NCBI GenBank assembly: GCA_963643035.1
Contig: CAVIKO010000002.1
Coordinates: forward strand, 1-64,000
Direction of reading: 5' to 3'
Length of the DNA stretch: 64,000 bases
From: UMGS1696 sp963643035
GTDB lineage: Bacteria; Bacillota; Clostridia; Oscillospirales; CAG-272
Made by a program: the position numbers and the translations under genes. Below the pieces are notes generated by a model, which worked only from the letters and a program-made list of their open reading frames with translations, was not told where the DNA came from and ran no database searches. Of this stretch, positions 52,422-61,487 are shown in pieces. Position 1 is the first letter of the stretch, and each line of letters opens with the position of its first letter.

Positions 52422-53399
52422 TTATTTCGCTTCGTCCGAGAGACGCAGTCCTTCCGCGGCGACGGTGATTGCGGCAATATCTCCGATGTTCTCTGACAAT
52501 GCTGCCGGCACGACCTGCAGCGCGCTGTATACTCCCGGCAGGCATTCGCGGCGCAGTACAGCGTCCATTCGATCGGCAAGAAGCGCGCGGTCGCGCATGA
52601 AGATGCTGCCGAGGACGATCCGCTCCGGATTGAGAATGTCCGCGAGAATCGCCAATCCTGCGCCGAGTTTGTCAGCACACCGATCGTATACGGCGATTGC
52701 GTCGGTATGCCCTTCCCGTGCGGCAATGGCGATGGATTTCGCACTGATGGTGTTCATCTCCGTCATTGATGCACAGTAGGAAACCGTTTCGCCGCGCTGA
52801 AACGCCTCCATGGCGTATGTTTTCCCCAACTGTGCAATTCCACCGCCGCTGCAATATCCCTCGAATGATCCGGCTTTTCCATAACCAACCGGACCTGTTT
52901 CCGTCATGCGCATATGTCCGATCTCTCCGGCGTTGTCCGTGACCCCGGCGTAGAGTCTGCCGTTCAAGATCAGTCCTGCGCCCATCCCGGTTCCGAATGT
53001 GCAAAAAATCATGTTCTCACAGCCCCGACCAGCACCGTATTTCCATTCTGCCATCGCGCAGGCATTCGCGTCGTTCTGGAGATATGCCGGAATACCGAGC
53101 CGTTCGGTCAGTGTGGATACGATCGGAATAGCGTCCCAGCCGGGCAGATTGGGCGGCGACTGGATAATACCTCGTTTGGAGTCGAGCGGACCGCCGCAAC
53201 TGATGCCGATCGCCGCAGGGGACGTGCGGTAATCCGTCTGCGACGCACCGGAAGCTTCTTCTGCCAACGTGTATAGATTTTGAAGCGTTTCTTTCACATT
53301 TGTGGTGACAAACGCCCGTTTCCACAGGATTTTGCCGTTTTCATTTCCAAGTGTGACCGCGCATTTTGTACCGCCGATGTCGATTCCGATATAGATCAT
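52422..53399 (-). CDS. ROK family sugar kinase
   Basis: A 325-residue ROK-family protein without a DNA-binding domain, so a sugar kinase (glucokinase-like) rather than a NagC-type repressor. The ATP-binding IGIDIGGTKCAV and the sugar-binding CGGPLDSKRGIIQSPPNLPGW and NDANACAMAEW are visible. GTGMGAGLILNGRLYAG is the second phosphate loop. The zinc-binding CxCGxxGCxE signature is replaced by GPVGYGKAGSFEGYCSG, so the structural zinc is probably absent. It is the first gene of the ROK - SIS - paaK operon, with a good promoter at 53435-53463. Confidence 0.87.
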   Translation of the reverse strand: MIYIGIDIGGTKCAVTLGNENGKILWKRAFVTTNVKETLQNLYTLAEEASGASQTDYRTSPAAIGISCGGPLDSKRGIIQSPPNLPGWDAIPIVSTLTERLGIPAYLQNDANACAMAEWKYGAGRGCENMIFCTFGTGMGAGLILNGRLYAGVTDNAGEIGHMRMTETGPVGYGKAGSFEGYCSGGGIAQLGKTYAMEAFQRGETVSYCASMTEMNTISAKSIAIAAREGHTDAIAVYDRCADKLGAGLAILADILNPERIVLGSIFMRDRALLADRMDAVLRRECLPGVYSALQVVPAALSENIGDIAAITVAAEGLRLSDEAK

Positions 53400-53434
53400 A
53401 CCTTCTGCCTCCCACCATACTGTTTATAGGACAC

Positions 53435-53463
53435 AGTATAACACATTTTTCCACGCTTGACAA
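53435..53463 (-). promoter_or_regulatory. Promoter of the ROK-SIS-paaK operon
   Basis: TTGTCA (53463-53458) and TATACT (53440-53435) are spaced by 17 bp. Confidence 0.65.
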
Positions 53464-53688
53464 CCACAATTACAAAAAACACATCAAAAGTATTTCAAAT
53501 CAATCGGGAAAAAAGAACGGGAGGCGTCTCTCGGGATGGAGGTCAGCCATGAACATTTTCTTCATTTTTTGAATCTGCAAATTTTCGCGTTGTCCACAAT
53601 TGCGTGAGCGGTTTTACGCAAAACATTCGCATATCCCGCACCCGCTTACGGTGGTTTCGGTGGCTGGGTTTGTCTGTTTTTCCATCGT

Positions 53689-55458
53689 TCACTCTACGCC
53701 AACCGCTGCCAGGTACTTCTTTGACCATGCATAGGAGTTAGCGGCCTGTACGTTGTTCACAAAAACGATATCGGTCAGACCGTAATCCTTCAGCTGCTCA
53801 TACACATTCATTGTCGTATACCGTGTGTCCACCACGATGATATTGCCGAAATGCTCACAGAGATACGGCACAAACGCGTTGCCAAACGAATCCTTTAAGA
53901 CAAGCACATTTTTGTCCTGCGGGTTCTCCGGCACGTTGATCACAGTATACGGATTGTCCCCTGCGATGAAGGTGACGTAGGTGTGATTCGATTCTACAAT
54001 CGGCGAATTGTAGCTATAGGTCGCGCCGTTCTGCCCGGTGATTGTCATTGTCACCTTTTTCCGGGTGACAAACGCCTCAATGGTGTCCGTAAAATTCTTG
54101 ACGCGTGCGTCTCCGGTAAAAGAATACATGGAGCCATGATAGCTGTCGTTTATGATTTTGTAATCGAAATCGTCAAGCTCCGTCGGCGTCAGCCCGCGGG
54201 ATTCGGCAAATGCGCGATAGGCATAATATGCGCCGCGCGCCGTCCAGTGATGGTCGCTCTTGAAGAAGAGATATTCGTTCCGGTGTGCGTACATTTCGGA
54301 GTATGTATCCACAAAGTTAATCGATGAATCCGCGAGAGCCGCCATATCGCTCATGATTTTGCCCTGATCCGGAATCTTTGCTTTCACGCTTTCGTTGTCG
54401 ATCACCATGGCGGATACAGGTGATACGACGACACTGACCGTGGTATTCGCGCCGAATAAGGTTTTATAGTATGCGGCAGTCTGGAGATAATACCCGGCGT
54501 ACTTTTCCGAAAAATAAGCGGGTGTATATACCGCATCACCGTAGAGGAACATGCCGTCTGTCAGAAAATCTGCGGTCGCATCGTCATTGTTCGCACCGAC
54601 TCCGGTTACCGCTGATACCGTTACCTTGCATTGGCTCTGGACTCCGTTATCCGAACGGCAGGTCACAGTACAGGTACCCTCCGCAAGTCCCTTGACATCG
54701 ATACCACCGCCGGGATTCTTGGCAATGGAAGCGATTTTGGAATCCGATACGGACCAGCGCACACTCGATCCCTCATCGGTATTCGTTTTCACAGTGGCAT
54801 AGACAACGGAACCACTTCCGATGGTGAGCTGCAGGGTCGTTCGACTCAGGTGAATCTCCTCTACCACAGTTACCACTGGAGCTTCTGTTTCCGCTGTTTC
54901 AACGGCTGTCTCCGGCGCGTCCGACTCTGCGGCGGAATCCGTTTTCGATTCGGATTCAGGTTCCGTTTCAGGTTCTGTTTCGGTTTCCGTTTCGGACTCC
55001 GTTTCTGTCGAATCTGTTTCCGGTAGTTCTGTTTCCGATTCCGGTACAGACTCTGCGGTGGTTTTTGTTTCCGCATCCAGCCGCGCAAATGCGTCCTCAA
55101 GAGATTTGCCGGCTTCCTCCTCTGCCTCTGAACGATCTGCACCACCAGATTGGGACGAGAGCATGGCAAAGGAATCTGCACCGTCCACGGTATAGGTCAC
55201 GCCCATAAGAGAATCGAACTTTTTGGATATGCCGGTGAGCGATTCTCTGCCGATAAAAGTGTCGGATACAAAGAGTGCGAGATCGGAAAAATACGATCCG
55301 TCCGCTAAGGATTGCAGGGAGAACGCGGGCATTTTCTGCAGTGTGCGCTGTTCCATTGCCGATTCTGTCGGACGGTTGGGCTGAAAAAGATTGCAGAGCG
55401 TAATGCTGCCAAAGAGAACCCCGGCAGCGATAAGACAGATAAGATCGACTTTTTTCAT
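53689..55458 (-). CDS. DHHW family protein with inserted Ig-like domain
   Basis: A 589-residue membrane-anchored protein with an N-terminal transmembrane helix (about 5-25). The DHHW core, an SGNH-hydrolase-like fold used with MBOAT acyltransferases, is split. The first part (LADGSYFSDLALFVSDTFIGRESL) is near residues 50-80. A Glu/Thr/Ser-rich linker (110-200) and a Big_2-type Ig domain (about 205-285) follow. The catalytic part then comes, with FFKSDHHWTARGAYYAY and VLVLKDSFGNAFVPYL. It precedes, on the same strand, nothing but lies 49 bp after the MBOAT gene. Together they probably acetylate a surface polysaccharide. Confidence 0.83.
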   Translation of the reverse strand: MKKVDLICLIAAGVLFGSITLCNLFQPNRPTESAMEQRTLQKMPAFSLQSLADGSYFSDLALFVSDTFIGRESLTGISKKFDSLMGVTYTVDGADSFAMLSSQSGGADRSEAEEEAGKSLEDAFARLDAETKTTAESVPESETELPETDSTETESETETETEPETEPESESKTDSAAESDAPETAVETAETEAPVVTVVEEIHLSRTTLQLTIGSGSVVYATVKTNTDEGSSVRWSVSDSKIASIAKNPGGGIDVKGLAEGTCTVTCRSDNGVQSQCKVTVSAVTGVGANNDDATADFLTDGMFLYGDAVYTPAYFSEKYAGYYLQTAAYYKTLFGANTTVSVVVSPVSAMVIDNESVKAKIPDQGKIMSDMAALADSSINFVDTYSEMYAHRNEYLFFKSDHHWTARGAYYAYRAFAESRGLTPTELDDFDYKIINDSYHGSMYSFTGDARVKNFTDTIEAFVTRKKVTMTITGQNGATYSYNSPIVESNHTYVTFIAGDNPYTVINVPENPQDKNVLVLKDSFGNAFVPYLCEHFGNIIVVDTRYTTMNVYEQLKDYGLTDIVFVNNVQAANSYAWSKKYLAAVGVE

Positions 55459-55507
55459 AGATACAATATACCCTCAAAGTAAAGTGCTTTTGCCTGCGAT
55501 TGCGGAA

Positions 55508-56953
55508 TCAGAAGCGGAAGTATAAAAACGGGCTGTAGGTGTTCCCGATGAGCTGTACGGTGGACACGCCGAGGAGAAGAAGGGCAAGCACAGTTTTGAT
55601 GATTCGCTCCGCTGTATAGGAAATCGTGTGCCCTTCCCGATGCAGCAGCCGGTCGATTGCCGGATACACGGGGCAGGCGAGGACGACGGCAGCGAGAAAG
55701 AGCCAGATATGTGAGGCGAAAATGGCGTTTGTGAATAGATCCGTAAAACCAATGGCACCGACGCCGAACAAGGTTCCCATGTTGGTGAAAAAATGCTTGT
55801 CAAAATAGAAAATCGCGAAGCCGAACACGGTAATGAGTATGCAATAGACGTGCCCGAAAACCGTTTTCCAGAATGTGCAGAACCGCGCCAGGTGCGGATG
55901 GTACGCAGAATCGGGACCCTTGCGCAGCGCAGGCAGCAATCGGGTCTTTTCCCAAACGAGGAGACAGCCGTAATAGAGTCCCCAGAGCATGAAATTCCAG
56001 CTTGCGCCATGCCACATTCCGGTCAAAAACCATACGACAAAAATGTTCCGCATCTGATCGTGCCGGTTTCCGCCCAGTGGAATATATACATAATCGCGGA
56101 AGAAGGTGCCGAGGGATATATGCCATCTGCGCCAAAATTCCGTGGCGTTTTTCGAGATGAGCGGATAGTTGAAGTTTTCAAGAAACGTGAAGCCGAACAT
56201 TTTTCCCAGTCCGATCGCCATATCGGAGTAACCGGAAAAATCGAAATAGAGCTGCAGAGTGAAGAATGCTGCACCGAGCCATTGCCCTGCGACAGTTTTG
56301 TCGGACAGAGCGAAAAACTGCTCCACGGCGGAATTGCAGCTGTCGGCGATGAGAACCTTTTTCCCGAGTCCCACACAGAATCGGAACAGTCCCTCGTGAA
56401 AGGCAGGCAGATCCACGTGCCGATTGTCTAACTGCGCTTCAATATCCTTGTACCGCACGATCGGCCCGGCAATGAGCTGTGGGAAAAACGTAACATACAG
56501 CAGCAGTCTGCCGTAGGATTTCTGTACCTCTGCGTCCCCACGGTACACATCGATGACGTAGGACATGGTCTGAAATGTAAAAAAGCTGATCCCTATGGGC
56601 ATTTTCAGAGAGAATACCGGAAGCTGCAATACAAAGAGCATGTTCCAGGTTTCGATGAAAAAGCCGAGATATTTGAAAAAGCAGAGGAACGCCAGATTGA
56701 GTACAACCGCCGCGACCAGCCATCGTTTGCGGCTGCGGATTTCTGCTGTTTTGCCAATGATACGCCCGAAGCCGTAGTCAACCGCCACCAGACCAATCAT
56801 GAGAAATACGTAGATCGGCTCGCCGAATGCGTAGAAGAACAGGGAAAACGCCGTGAGCACGATCCGCCGGTACGCGTCGTTTTTTACGGCAAAATAGGCG
56901 AGAAAGAGCGCGGGCAGGAAGATATATAAAAAGAAAAGATTCGAAAAATACAT
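55508..56953 (-). CDS. MBOAT family O-acyltransferase (AlgI/PatA-like)
   Basis: A 481-residue polytopic membrane acyltransferase that carries acetyl groups across the membrane for polysaccharide or wall modification. Family marks are FFTFQTMSYVIDVYRG, LIAGPIVRYKDIEAQL, FRDYVYIPLGGNR, and GMWHGASWNFMLWG with the catalytic His. The start at 56953 (MYFSNLFFLYIF) is preferred; upstream in-frame codons lack membrane character and RBS context. It shares an operon with the DHHW partner, a pairing known from alginate and peptidoglycan acetylation systems. Confidence 0.9.
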   Translation of the reverse strand: MYFSNLFFLYIFLPALFLAYFAVKNDAYRRIVLTAFSLFFYAFGEPIYVFLMIGLVAVDYGFGRIIGKTAEIRSRKRWLVAAVVLNLAFLCFFKYLGFFIETWNMLFVLQLPVFSLKMPIGISFFTFQTMSYVIDVYRGDAEVQKSYGRLLLYVTFFPQLIAGPIVRYKDIEAQLDNRHVDLPAFHEGLFRFCVGLGKKVLIADSCNSAVEQFFALSDKTVAGQWLGAAFFTLQLYFDFSGYSDMAIGLGKMFGFTFLENFNYPLISKNATEFWRRWHISLGTFFRDYVYIPLGGNRHDQMRNIFVVWFLTGMWHGASWNFMLWGLYYGCLLVWEKTRLLPALRKGPDSAYHPHLARFCTFWKTVFGHVYCILITVFGFAIFYFDKHFFTNMGTLFGVGAIGFTDLFTNAIFASHIWLFLAAVVLACPVYPAIDRLLHREGHTISYTAERIIKTVLALLLLGVSTVQLIGNTYSPFLYFRF

Positions 56954-57002
56954 TATGGAGACAGCCCTTCTGTGAGTACAGGAATATGTAAGATCGCTTT
57001 TT

Positions 57003-57031
57003 ATTATACCATTTTCTGTGCGCCTTGTAAA
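57003..57031 (-). promoter_or_regulatory. Promoter of the MBOAT-DHHW operon
   Basis: TTTACA (57031-57026) and TATAAT (57008-57003) are spaced by 17 bp. Confidence 0.62.
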
Positions 57032-57142
57032 CTTGTTTTTCAGGGAAAATAGGCGCAATTTTGTAAACAAAAACACGGCGGAGCAGTTTGCGTACTCCGT
57101 CGTGTCTGTAGGTGGAATGGATTGTTTGATTTTGGTGCGCGC

Positions 57143-58606
57143 TTATTCTTCGAGATCCGAGTATGCCTTGTTGATTTCCTCAAGTCTCTTTTCAAAAGAC
57201 TTTTCGTTCTTTGCAAAATAGCTTGCCACGTCTGTGCTGTCCTCAAGAATGAGCTTTTCTACGTAACCGCTAATATTGATGTCATGCATACGAGATGTAT
57301 CAAAGTTACGGTTTCGAATGATCATCTGTACAACTTCAGAAGATTCACTGTCACGAACATTCTTTGTGGATGCCATTGTATCAATAAGATCCGGTGTGAT
57401 CATATCATAAGATACGGCTGCCATTGCTTCCAGCATGGAACCTATGAATTCCGGATCTGTGCAGGTTTTGGGAACAACAAGCATAGAGCCTGCACCGGAA
57501 ACGCAAGTAGAGTAGTTTTGCTGTTTATCATCATATTTCGGATTGGGAAGTACACCATAGTCATCTTCCATCTCACGCAGGAAGGTTTCGATTTTCTGGA
57601 ATGTGATACCGCAGAAGTAAGCCCTACCTTCTTCAAATACTTTGAAGGAGCGTTCATGTGTTTGATTTTCGTAATTAGCCTGGGTACCATTGATTGCCGC
57701 ATAAATCTTGTTGTAAATATTTACAAAGCTTTCCAGATCGATATCCAGCACCAAATCGCCATTATCGTCAAAATGGCTGGCATCTCCTCCTGCACCATAG
57801 AACAGGGCATTGCCGTAGTCATTCCAACAGGTGATAGAGAACAAATCATCATCCACACTGATTTGACCGTCACCATTCAAATCGGTCGTCTTGCCGTCAG
57901 CAATGGTAAAAAGCTTATCAAGCGTCCATGTGCCATTTAAGGCATCTTCATAGGGATAGGGGATACCGTTTGAATCAAAAAGTTCCTTGTTAAAGAGCAA
58001 ACACTCTGAGGTAAGCAGTTCTGTGGGGGAAATGTCACCTATTGCCATATAAAGCTTGCCACGGATAGTCATATCCGCTATTTCATTCTGGTCCCACCAT
58101 TCCTTTGTCAAATCAACATGCGGTAATTTGTAGAAATCGTATAAGTAACCTTGCGTGGCATTTGCGTTTGCCGTGTAGTTGGTGAGGTACAAATCATACG
58201 ACATATCGCCGCTCGTTGCGTCCTTTTTCACCATATCGTTGATCTTGTTGTATTCGGTGTCCTCCGCGATCATCTTGACATTGTACAGTTCCATGACACG
58301 GACATTCCGGTTGTACACGAGGTCGTTCAACGTGGAGCCAGTCAGCTCCGTGGCGTTGATATCGACATGACGGTTATCCTGGTTCGTGGAGATCATCCGG
58401 TAATCGCGACCGCCGAAATCGGTGACGGTGAGTGTGGTTTCCGCTTTGGGTGCTTCCGTTTCCTCCGGCGTGGTTTCGGTTTCGGCGCCGCCCGTCGTGG
58501 GATTGGCAGATGTCTGCGTTTCGGTTTCCGTGTTGCCGCCGCCGCAGGATGCCAAAGCGGAGAGGAGCATCACAAGGCAGAGACATAGAGACAGCTTCTT
58601 TTTCAT
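57143..58606 (-). CDS. Extracellular solute-binding lipoprotein, paralog 3
   Basis: A 487-residue lipoprotein with signal peptide and lipobox LSALASCGG, followed by a Thr/Glu-rich spacer. Paralog marks are FGGRDYRM, ELTGSTLNDLVYNRN, HVDLTKEWWDQN, FNKELFDSNG, GTWTLDKL and a DLNGDGQIS calcium-loop-like segment. It is divergent from paralog 4 (start 59070) but the sequences are well diverged, so this is not a recent duplication. No permease or ATPase gene is adjacent. The ligand is unknown. Confidence 0.86.
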   Translation of the reverse strand: MKKKLSLCLCLVMLLSALASCGGGNTETETQTSANPTTGGAETETTPEETEAPKAETTLTVTDFGGRDYRMISTNQDNRHVDINATELTGSTLNDLVYNRNVRVMELYNVKMIAEDTEYNKINDMVKKDATSGDMSYDLYLTNYTANANATQGYLYDFYKLPHVDLTKEWWDQNEIADMTIRGKLYMAIGDISPTELLTSECLLFNKELFDSNGIPYPYEDALNGTWTLDKLFTIADGKTTDLNGDGQISVDDDLFSITCWNDYGNALFYGAGGDASHFDDNGDLVLDIDLESFVNIYNKIYAAINGTQANYENQTHERSFKVFEEGRAYFCGITFQKIETFLREMEDDYGVLPNPKYDDKQQNYSTCVSGAGSMLVVPKTCTDPEFIGSMLEAMAAVSYDMITPDLIDTMASTKNVRDSESSEVVQMIIRNRNFDTSRMHDINISGYVEKLILEDSTDVASYFAKNEKSFEKRLEEINKAYSDLEE

Positions 58607-58872
58607 AAGTTCGATCCTTTCGTATGGTATGTTTTTTTTCCTCTATAGTGTAGCACAATATTGTTTCCAAAGTGTGAATGTCTGACGGATTTCTATAAAA
58701 TTAGTGCTGAATTTTACATGGAATCGGCCTCCGTGTACAGAGAAATGCATAAATAGTTACAGATGTAGTCAAACGAGGGCAAAACCGACGTGATACAGAG
58801 TAATCGGAGGCGCAATGTAAAGCATGGGAAAAGAAAAAGAAGAGAATATGTGAATGAAAGTCGCGATTTCTG

Positions 58873-58901
58873 TTGACATTCCGGGTGTTCGGTAGTACAA
58901 T
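58873..58901 (+). promoter_or_regulatory. Promoter of solute-binding protein paralog 4
   Basis: TTGACA (58873-58878) and TACAAT (58896-58901) are spaced by 17 bp. It gives a leader of about 160 nt before ATG 59070. Confidence 0.7.
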
Positions 58902-59069
58902 ACTGCCACAATGGATGTAGTTTTTTTAGAGACACGCTGCATCCATTCGTTTTTTTTGTGGCAAAAGTCATGGAGCTTTGGCTTTTTGCAGCAAAATCAA
59001 CCGAGATTGCATTTGCTGAAACGAATGCGGAAAATCCCGCGTCTGTATTATACGAAAAAGGAGACAATC

Positions 59070-60548
59070 ATGAAAAAGTTTATCACAATTCTGCTCCTCT
59101 ACGCCATGCTTCTCTCGCTGGCGGCGTGCGGCAATGAGGTAGGGGAATCCACCGACACGGAATCTACAGCGGATACCGCAGCGGTGGACAATACGGAGAC
59201 CGAGAGCGAAACGGAGCTGACCCGTGAGAATACGCCGGACGACCTGCCGGAGAAAGATTTTGGCGGGAAGAATTTTACGATTCTCGCGGAATCCGGCGCA
59301 CTCGGCTATCTGCAGGTCGATGAGTTGACGGGCGATTCCGTGGATGACGCGATCTACAGCCGGAACAGCAAGGTAAGCGAGCGGTTTCAGGCAGAACTGC
59401 ATATCGTGGATGGCGGCAATTATGAGGCGGTGTCCAAGACGGTCAATGACGCAATCGTCGCCGGAGAAACGACCTATGATCTTGTGGTCAGCCATACGAT
59501 CCAGCAGGGTATCAATGCAAACGGCGGCTGTTATCGCGCATGGAACGATGTACCGTATGTGGACTTCACAAAGCCGTGGTGGAATGCGAGCATGACGACG
59601 GATCTGAGCTACAAGGGATACGCGTTTTTGGCGCAGGGAGATATGGATGTGTCCGCGATTATGAACGCAGGCGCGATATTCTACAATAAGGATCTTGGCG
59701 CGACGTACAATTTCCCGGATCTCTATGCGATTGTGCGTGAGGGCAAATGGACGAAGGATAAGCTGGCGGAGCTGTGTGCCGGTACCTACAAGGATATAAA
59801 CGGCGACGGTACACGGGATGCGGGAGACCAGTATGGTTTTGCCATCGACAGCAAGGAGGACGTAAACGGCTGGCTCTGGGCGTTTGGCAAGAAGATCTAT
59901 GACAAGAACGACGATGGCACCTTCACGAACGTGTATTATGACGAAAAGCTCGTGAACATCGTGGAGTGGCTGTACAACTTCAAGTACAATGAGGACTATA
60001 CCTACACGGACGATCAGTGGAACACCGGATGTACGCTGATGGCCGCAGGACAGACGGTTTTTGCGGACGATGATTTGTCCCATTCCTTGTGGATGCGCGA
60101 TGTTGATACCGATTTCGCGATTCTGCCCAAGCCGATGTGGGATGAAGCACAGGGAACGTATATCACCCCTGTGGACGGCGGCGGCACCAGCTCCGGTGTC
60201 GTGCTGACTGCTACGGATCTGGAGCTGGTCGGCGTGATGGTGGAAGCGATCAACGTGGAAAGCTGGCGCAGCGTCACACCCGCGATCGTCGATACCGCAT
60301 TGAAGTTTAAGGGGGCGCGGGACGCCGATTCCATGGAGATGATTGACATCATCTTAGCGGGCAGATTCCTTGATTTCGGTCTCGTCTACGGCGGCTGGGG
60401 CTCCGCAAGAAGCGCGCTCCGTCGTGTGATCGATAAGGCGCATTCGACGGATATTGCCTCGTATTACGAAGAGAACAGGCCCACCTGGGAAGCTACGATG
60501 AGCAGTGTAATCGCCGCGTTTGAGGAGCTTGTAGAGAAGAACAAATAA
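59070..60548 (+). CDS. Extracellular solute-binding lipoprotein, paralog 4
   Basis: A 492-residue lipoprotein with signal peptide and lipobox LSLAACG and a Thr/Glu-rich spacer. It shares FGGKNFTI, ELTGDSVDDAIYSRN, YVDFTKPWWN, YNKDLG, GKWTKDKL and DINGDGTRD with the other paralogs. An in-frame start exists at 58911, but the signal peptide begins at ATG 59070, which follows AAAAGGAGACAATC. It is monocistronic with a strong terminator. It would bind an oligosaccharide and must use a transporter encoded elsewhere. Confidence 0.87.
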   Translation: MKKFITILLLYAMLLSLAACGNEVGESTDTESTADTAAVDNTETESETELTRENTPDDLPEKDFGGKNFTILAESGALGYLQVDELTGDSVDDAIYSRNSKVSERFQAELHIVDGGNYEAVSKTVNDAIVAGETTYDLVVSHTIQQGINANGGCYRAWNDVPYVDFTKPWWNASMTTDLSYKGYAFLAQGDMDVSAIMNAGAIFYNKDLGATYNFPDLYAIVREGKWTKDKLAELCAGTYKDINGDGTRDAGDQYGFAIDSKEDVNGWLWAFGKKIYDKNDDGTFTNVYYDEKLVNIVEWLYNFKYNEDYTYTDDQWNTGCTLMAAGQTVFADDDLSHSLWMRDVDTDFAILPKPMWDEAQGTYITPVDGGGTSSGVVLTATDLELVGVMVEAINVESWRSVTPAIVDTALKFKGARDADSMEMIDIILAGRFLDFGLVYGGWGSARSALRRVIDKAHSTDIASYYEENRPTWEATMSSVIAAFEELVEKNK

Positions 60549-60557
60549 ATCCGTACA

Positions 60558-60599
60558 GAAAAAGGTGCTGCATCCGACTGTTGGACGCGGCACCTTTTT
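60558..60599. terminator. Bidirectional terminator
   Basis: AAAAAGGTGCTGC pairs with GCGGCACCTTTTT (one G-U), lying between convergent solute-binding and HAD genes. Confidence 0.82.
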
Positions 60600-60604
60600 C
60601 ATTT

Positions 60605-61264
60605 TCATACGCCGACGATCGCACGATACAGTTCTTCCGGGGCGGAGACGATCCGTGTGGCGCCATGCTCCCTGAGAAACGCTGTATCGCGGAAGCCCCA
60701 TACTACCGATATGCAGTCCATATGTGCATTTTTCGCCGTTTCAATATCCACATCCGAGTCACCCACATATACGCATTCCGCTGCGGTTACACCGAATTCC
60801 CGGACGATCGCGAATACGGTATCCGGGCAGGGCTTTTTGCGGATGCCAAGCTCCTCCCGTTCTCCGGCAACGGCATGGATCACGGGAAAATACCGATGAA
60901 CGAGCGCAACCGTGGCGTCGTGGAATTTGTTGGAAACTACGGCAAGGTGATACCCCTCCGTGTTCAGGCGATTGAGCATGGCAGGGATCCCATCGTAGGG
61001 TTTTGTGTGATCGGCGGCAATTTTTGCATACTCTGTACGGAACCGTGCAAGACATTCGGCAAACTGCGGATTCGCGTGTCCCTCGGGTACGGAGCGTTCC
61101 ATCAGCTTTTCCACACCATTGCCGACCGCCATGCGTACCTCGTCGATGGTTCTCTCTGGCATGTCATACGCCCGCAGTGCGATATTCACACCATCGTAAA
61201 GATCGTATAATGTATCCAGTAACGTACCGTCCAGGTCAAATATAACCGTTGTGTATTTCTTCAT
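60605..61264 (-). CDS. HAD family phosphatase (phosphoglycolate phosphatase-like)
   Basis: A 219-residue HAD phosphatase. Motif I is VIFDLDGTLLDTL, motif II LAVVSNK, motif III uses KKPCPDTVF, and motif IV YVGDSDVDIETAKNA. The alpha-helical cap follows motif I, as in phosphoglycolate phosphatases. The start at 61264 is selected because the fold begins there; in-frame codons up to 61315 lack an RBS. The promoter is TTGCTT/TATAAT (61332-61304). The exact substrate is unknown. Confidence 0.88.
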   Translation of the reverse strand: MKKYTTVIFDLDGTLLDTLYDLYDGVNIALRAYDMPERTIDEVRMAVGNGVEKLMERSVPEGHANPQFAECLARFRTEYAKIAADHTKPYDGIPAMLNRLNTEGYHLAVVSNKFHDATVALVHRYFPVIHAVAGEREELGIRKKPCPDTVFAIVREFGVTAAECVYVGDSDVDIETAKNAHMDCISVVWGFRDTAFLREHGATRIVSAPEELYRAIVGV

Positions 61265-61303
61265 GTGCGGGAGCCTTTCTGTAAAACGGATATTTCTGCC
61301 ATT

Positions 61304-61332
61304 ATTATACCCCATCCTGCCCCAAAAAGCAA
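61304..61332 (-). promoter_or_regulatory. Promoter of the HAD phosphatase gene
   Basis: TTGCTT (61332-61327) and TATAAT (61309-61304) are spaced by 17 bp. Confidence 0.6.
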
Positions 61333-61401
61333 ATCCAAATTTGTTATTTTTGTGCGTGCGGCAGAGATTTTTCTCAATACGAAAAATTCATGCGGAATAA
61401 G

Positions 61402-61429
61402 TTGCAATTTTACAAAAATGTGTTATAAT
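61402..61429 (+). promoter_or_regulatory. Promoter of the FAD oxidoreductase gene
   Basis: TTGCAA (61402-61407) and TATAAT (61424-61429) are spaced by 16 bp. Confidence 0.6.
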
Positions 61430-61487
61430 GGTGGCAAAATCTTCCGCGCGGTGCTGTGTTGCTAGATGCGGGACAAGGGAGTATGGT

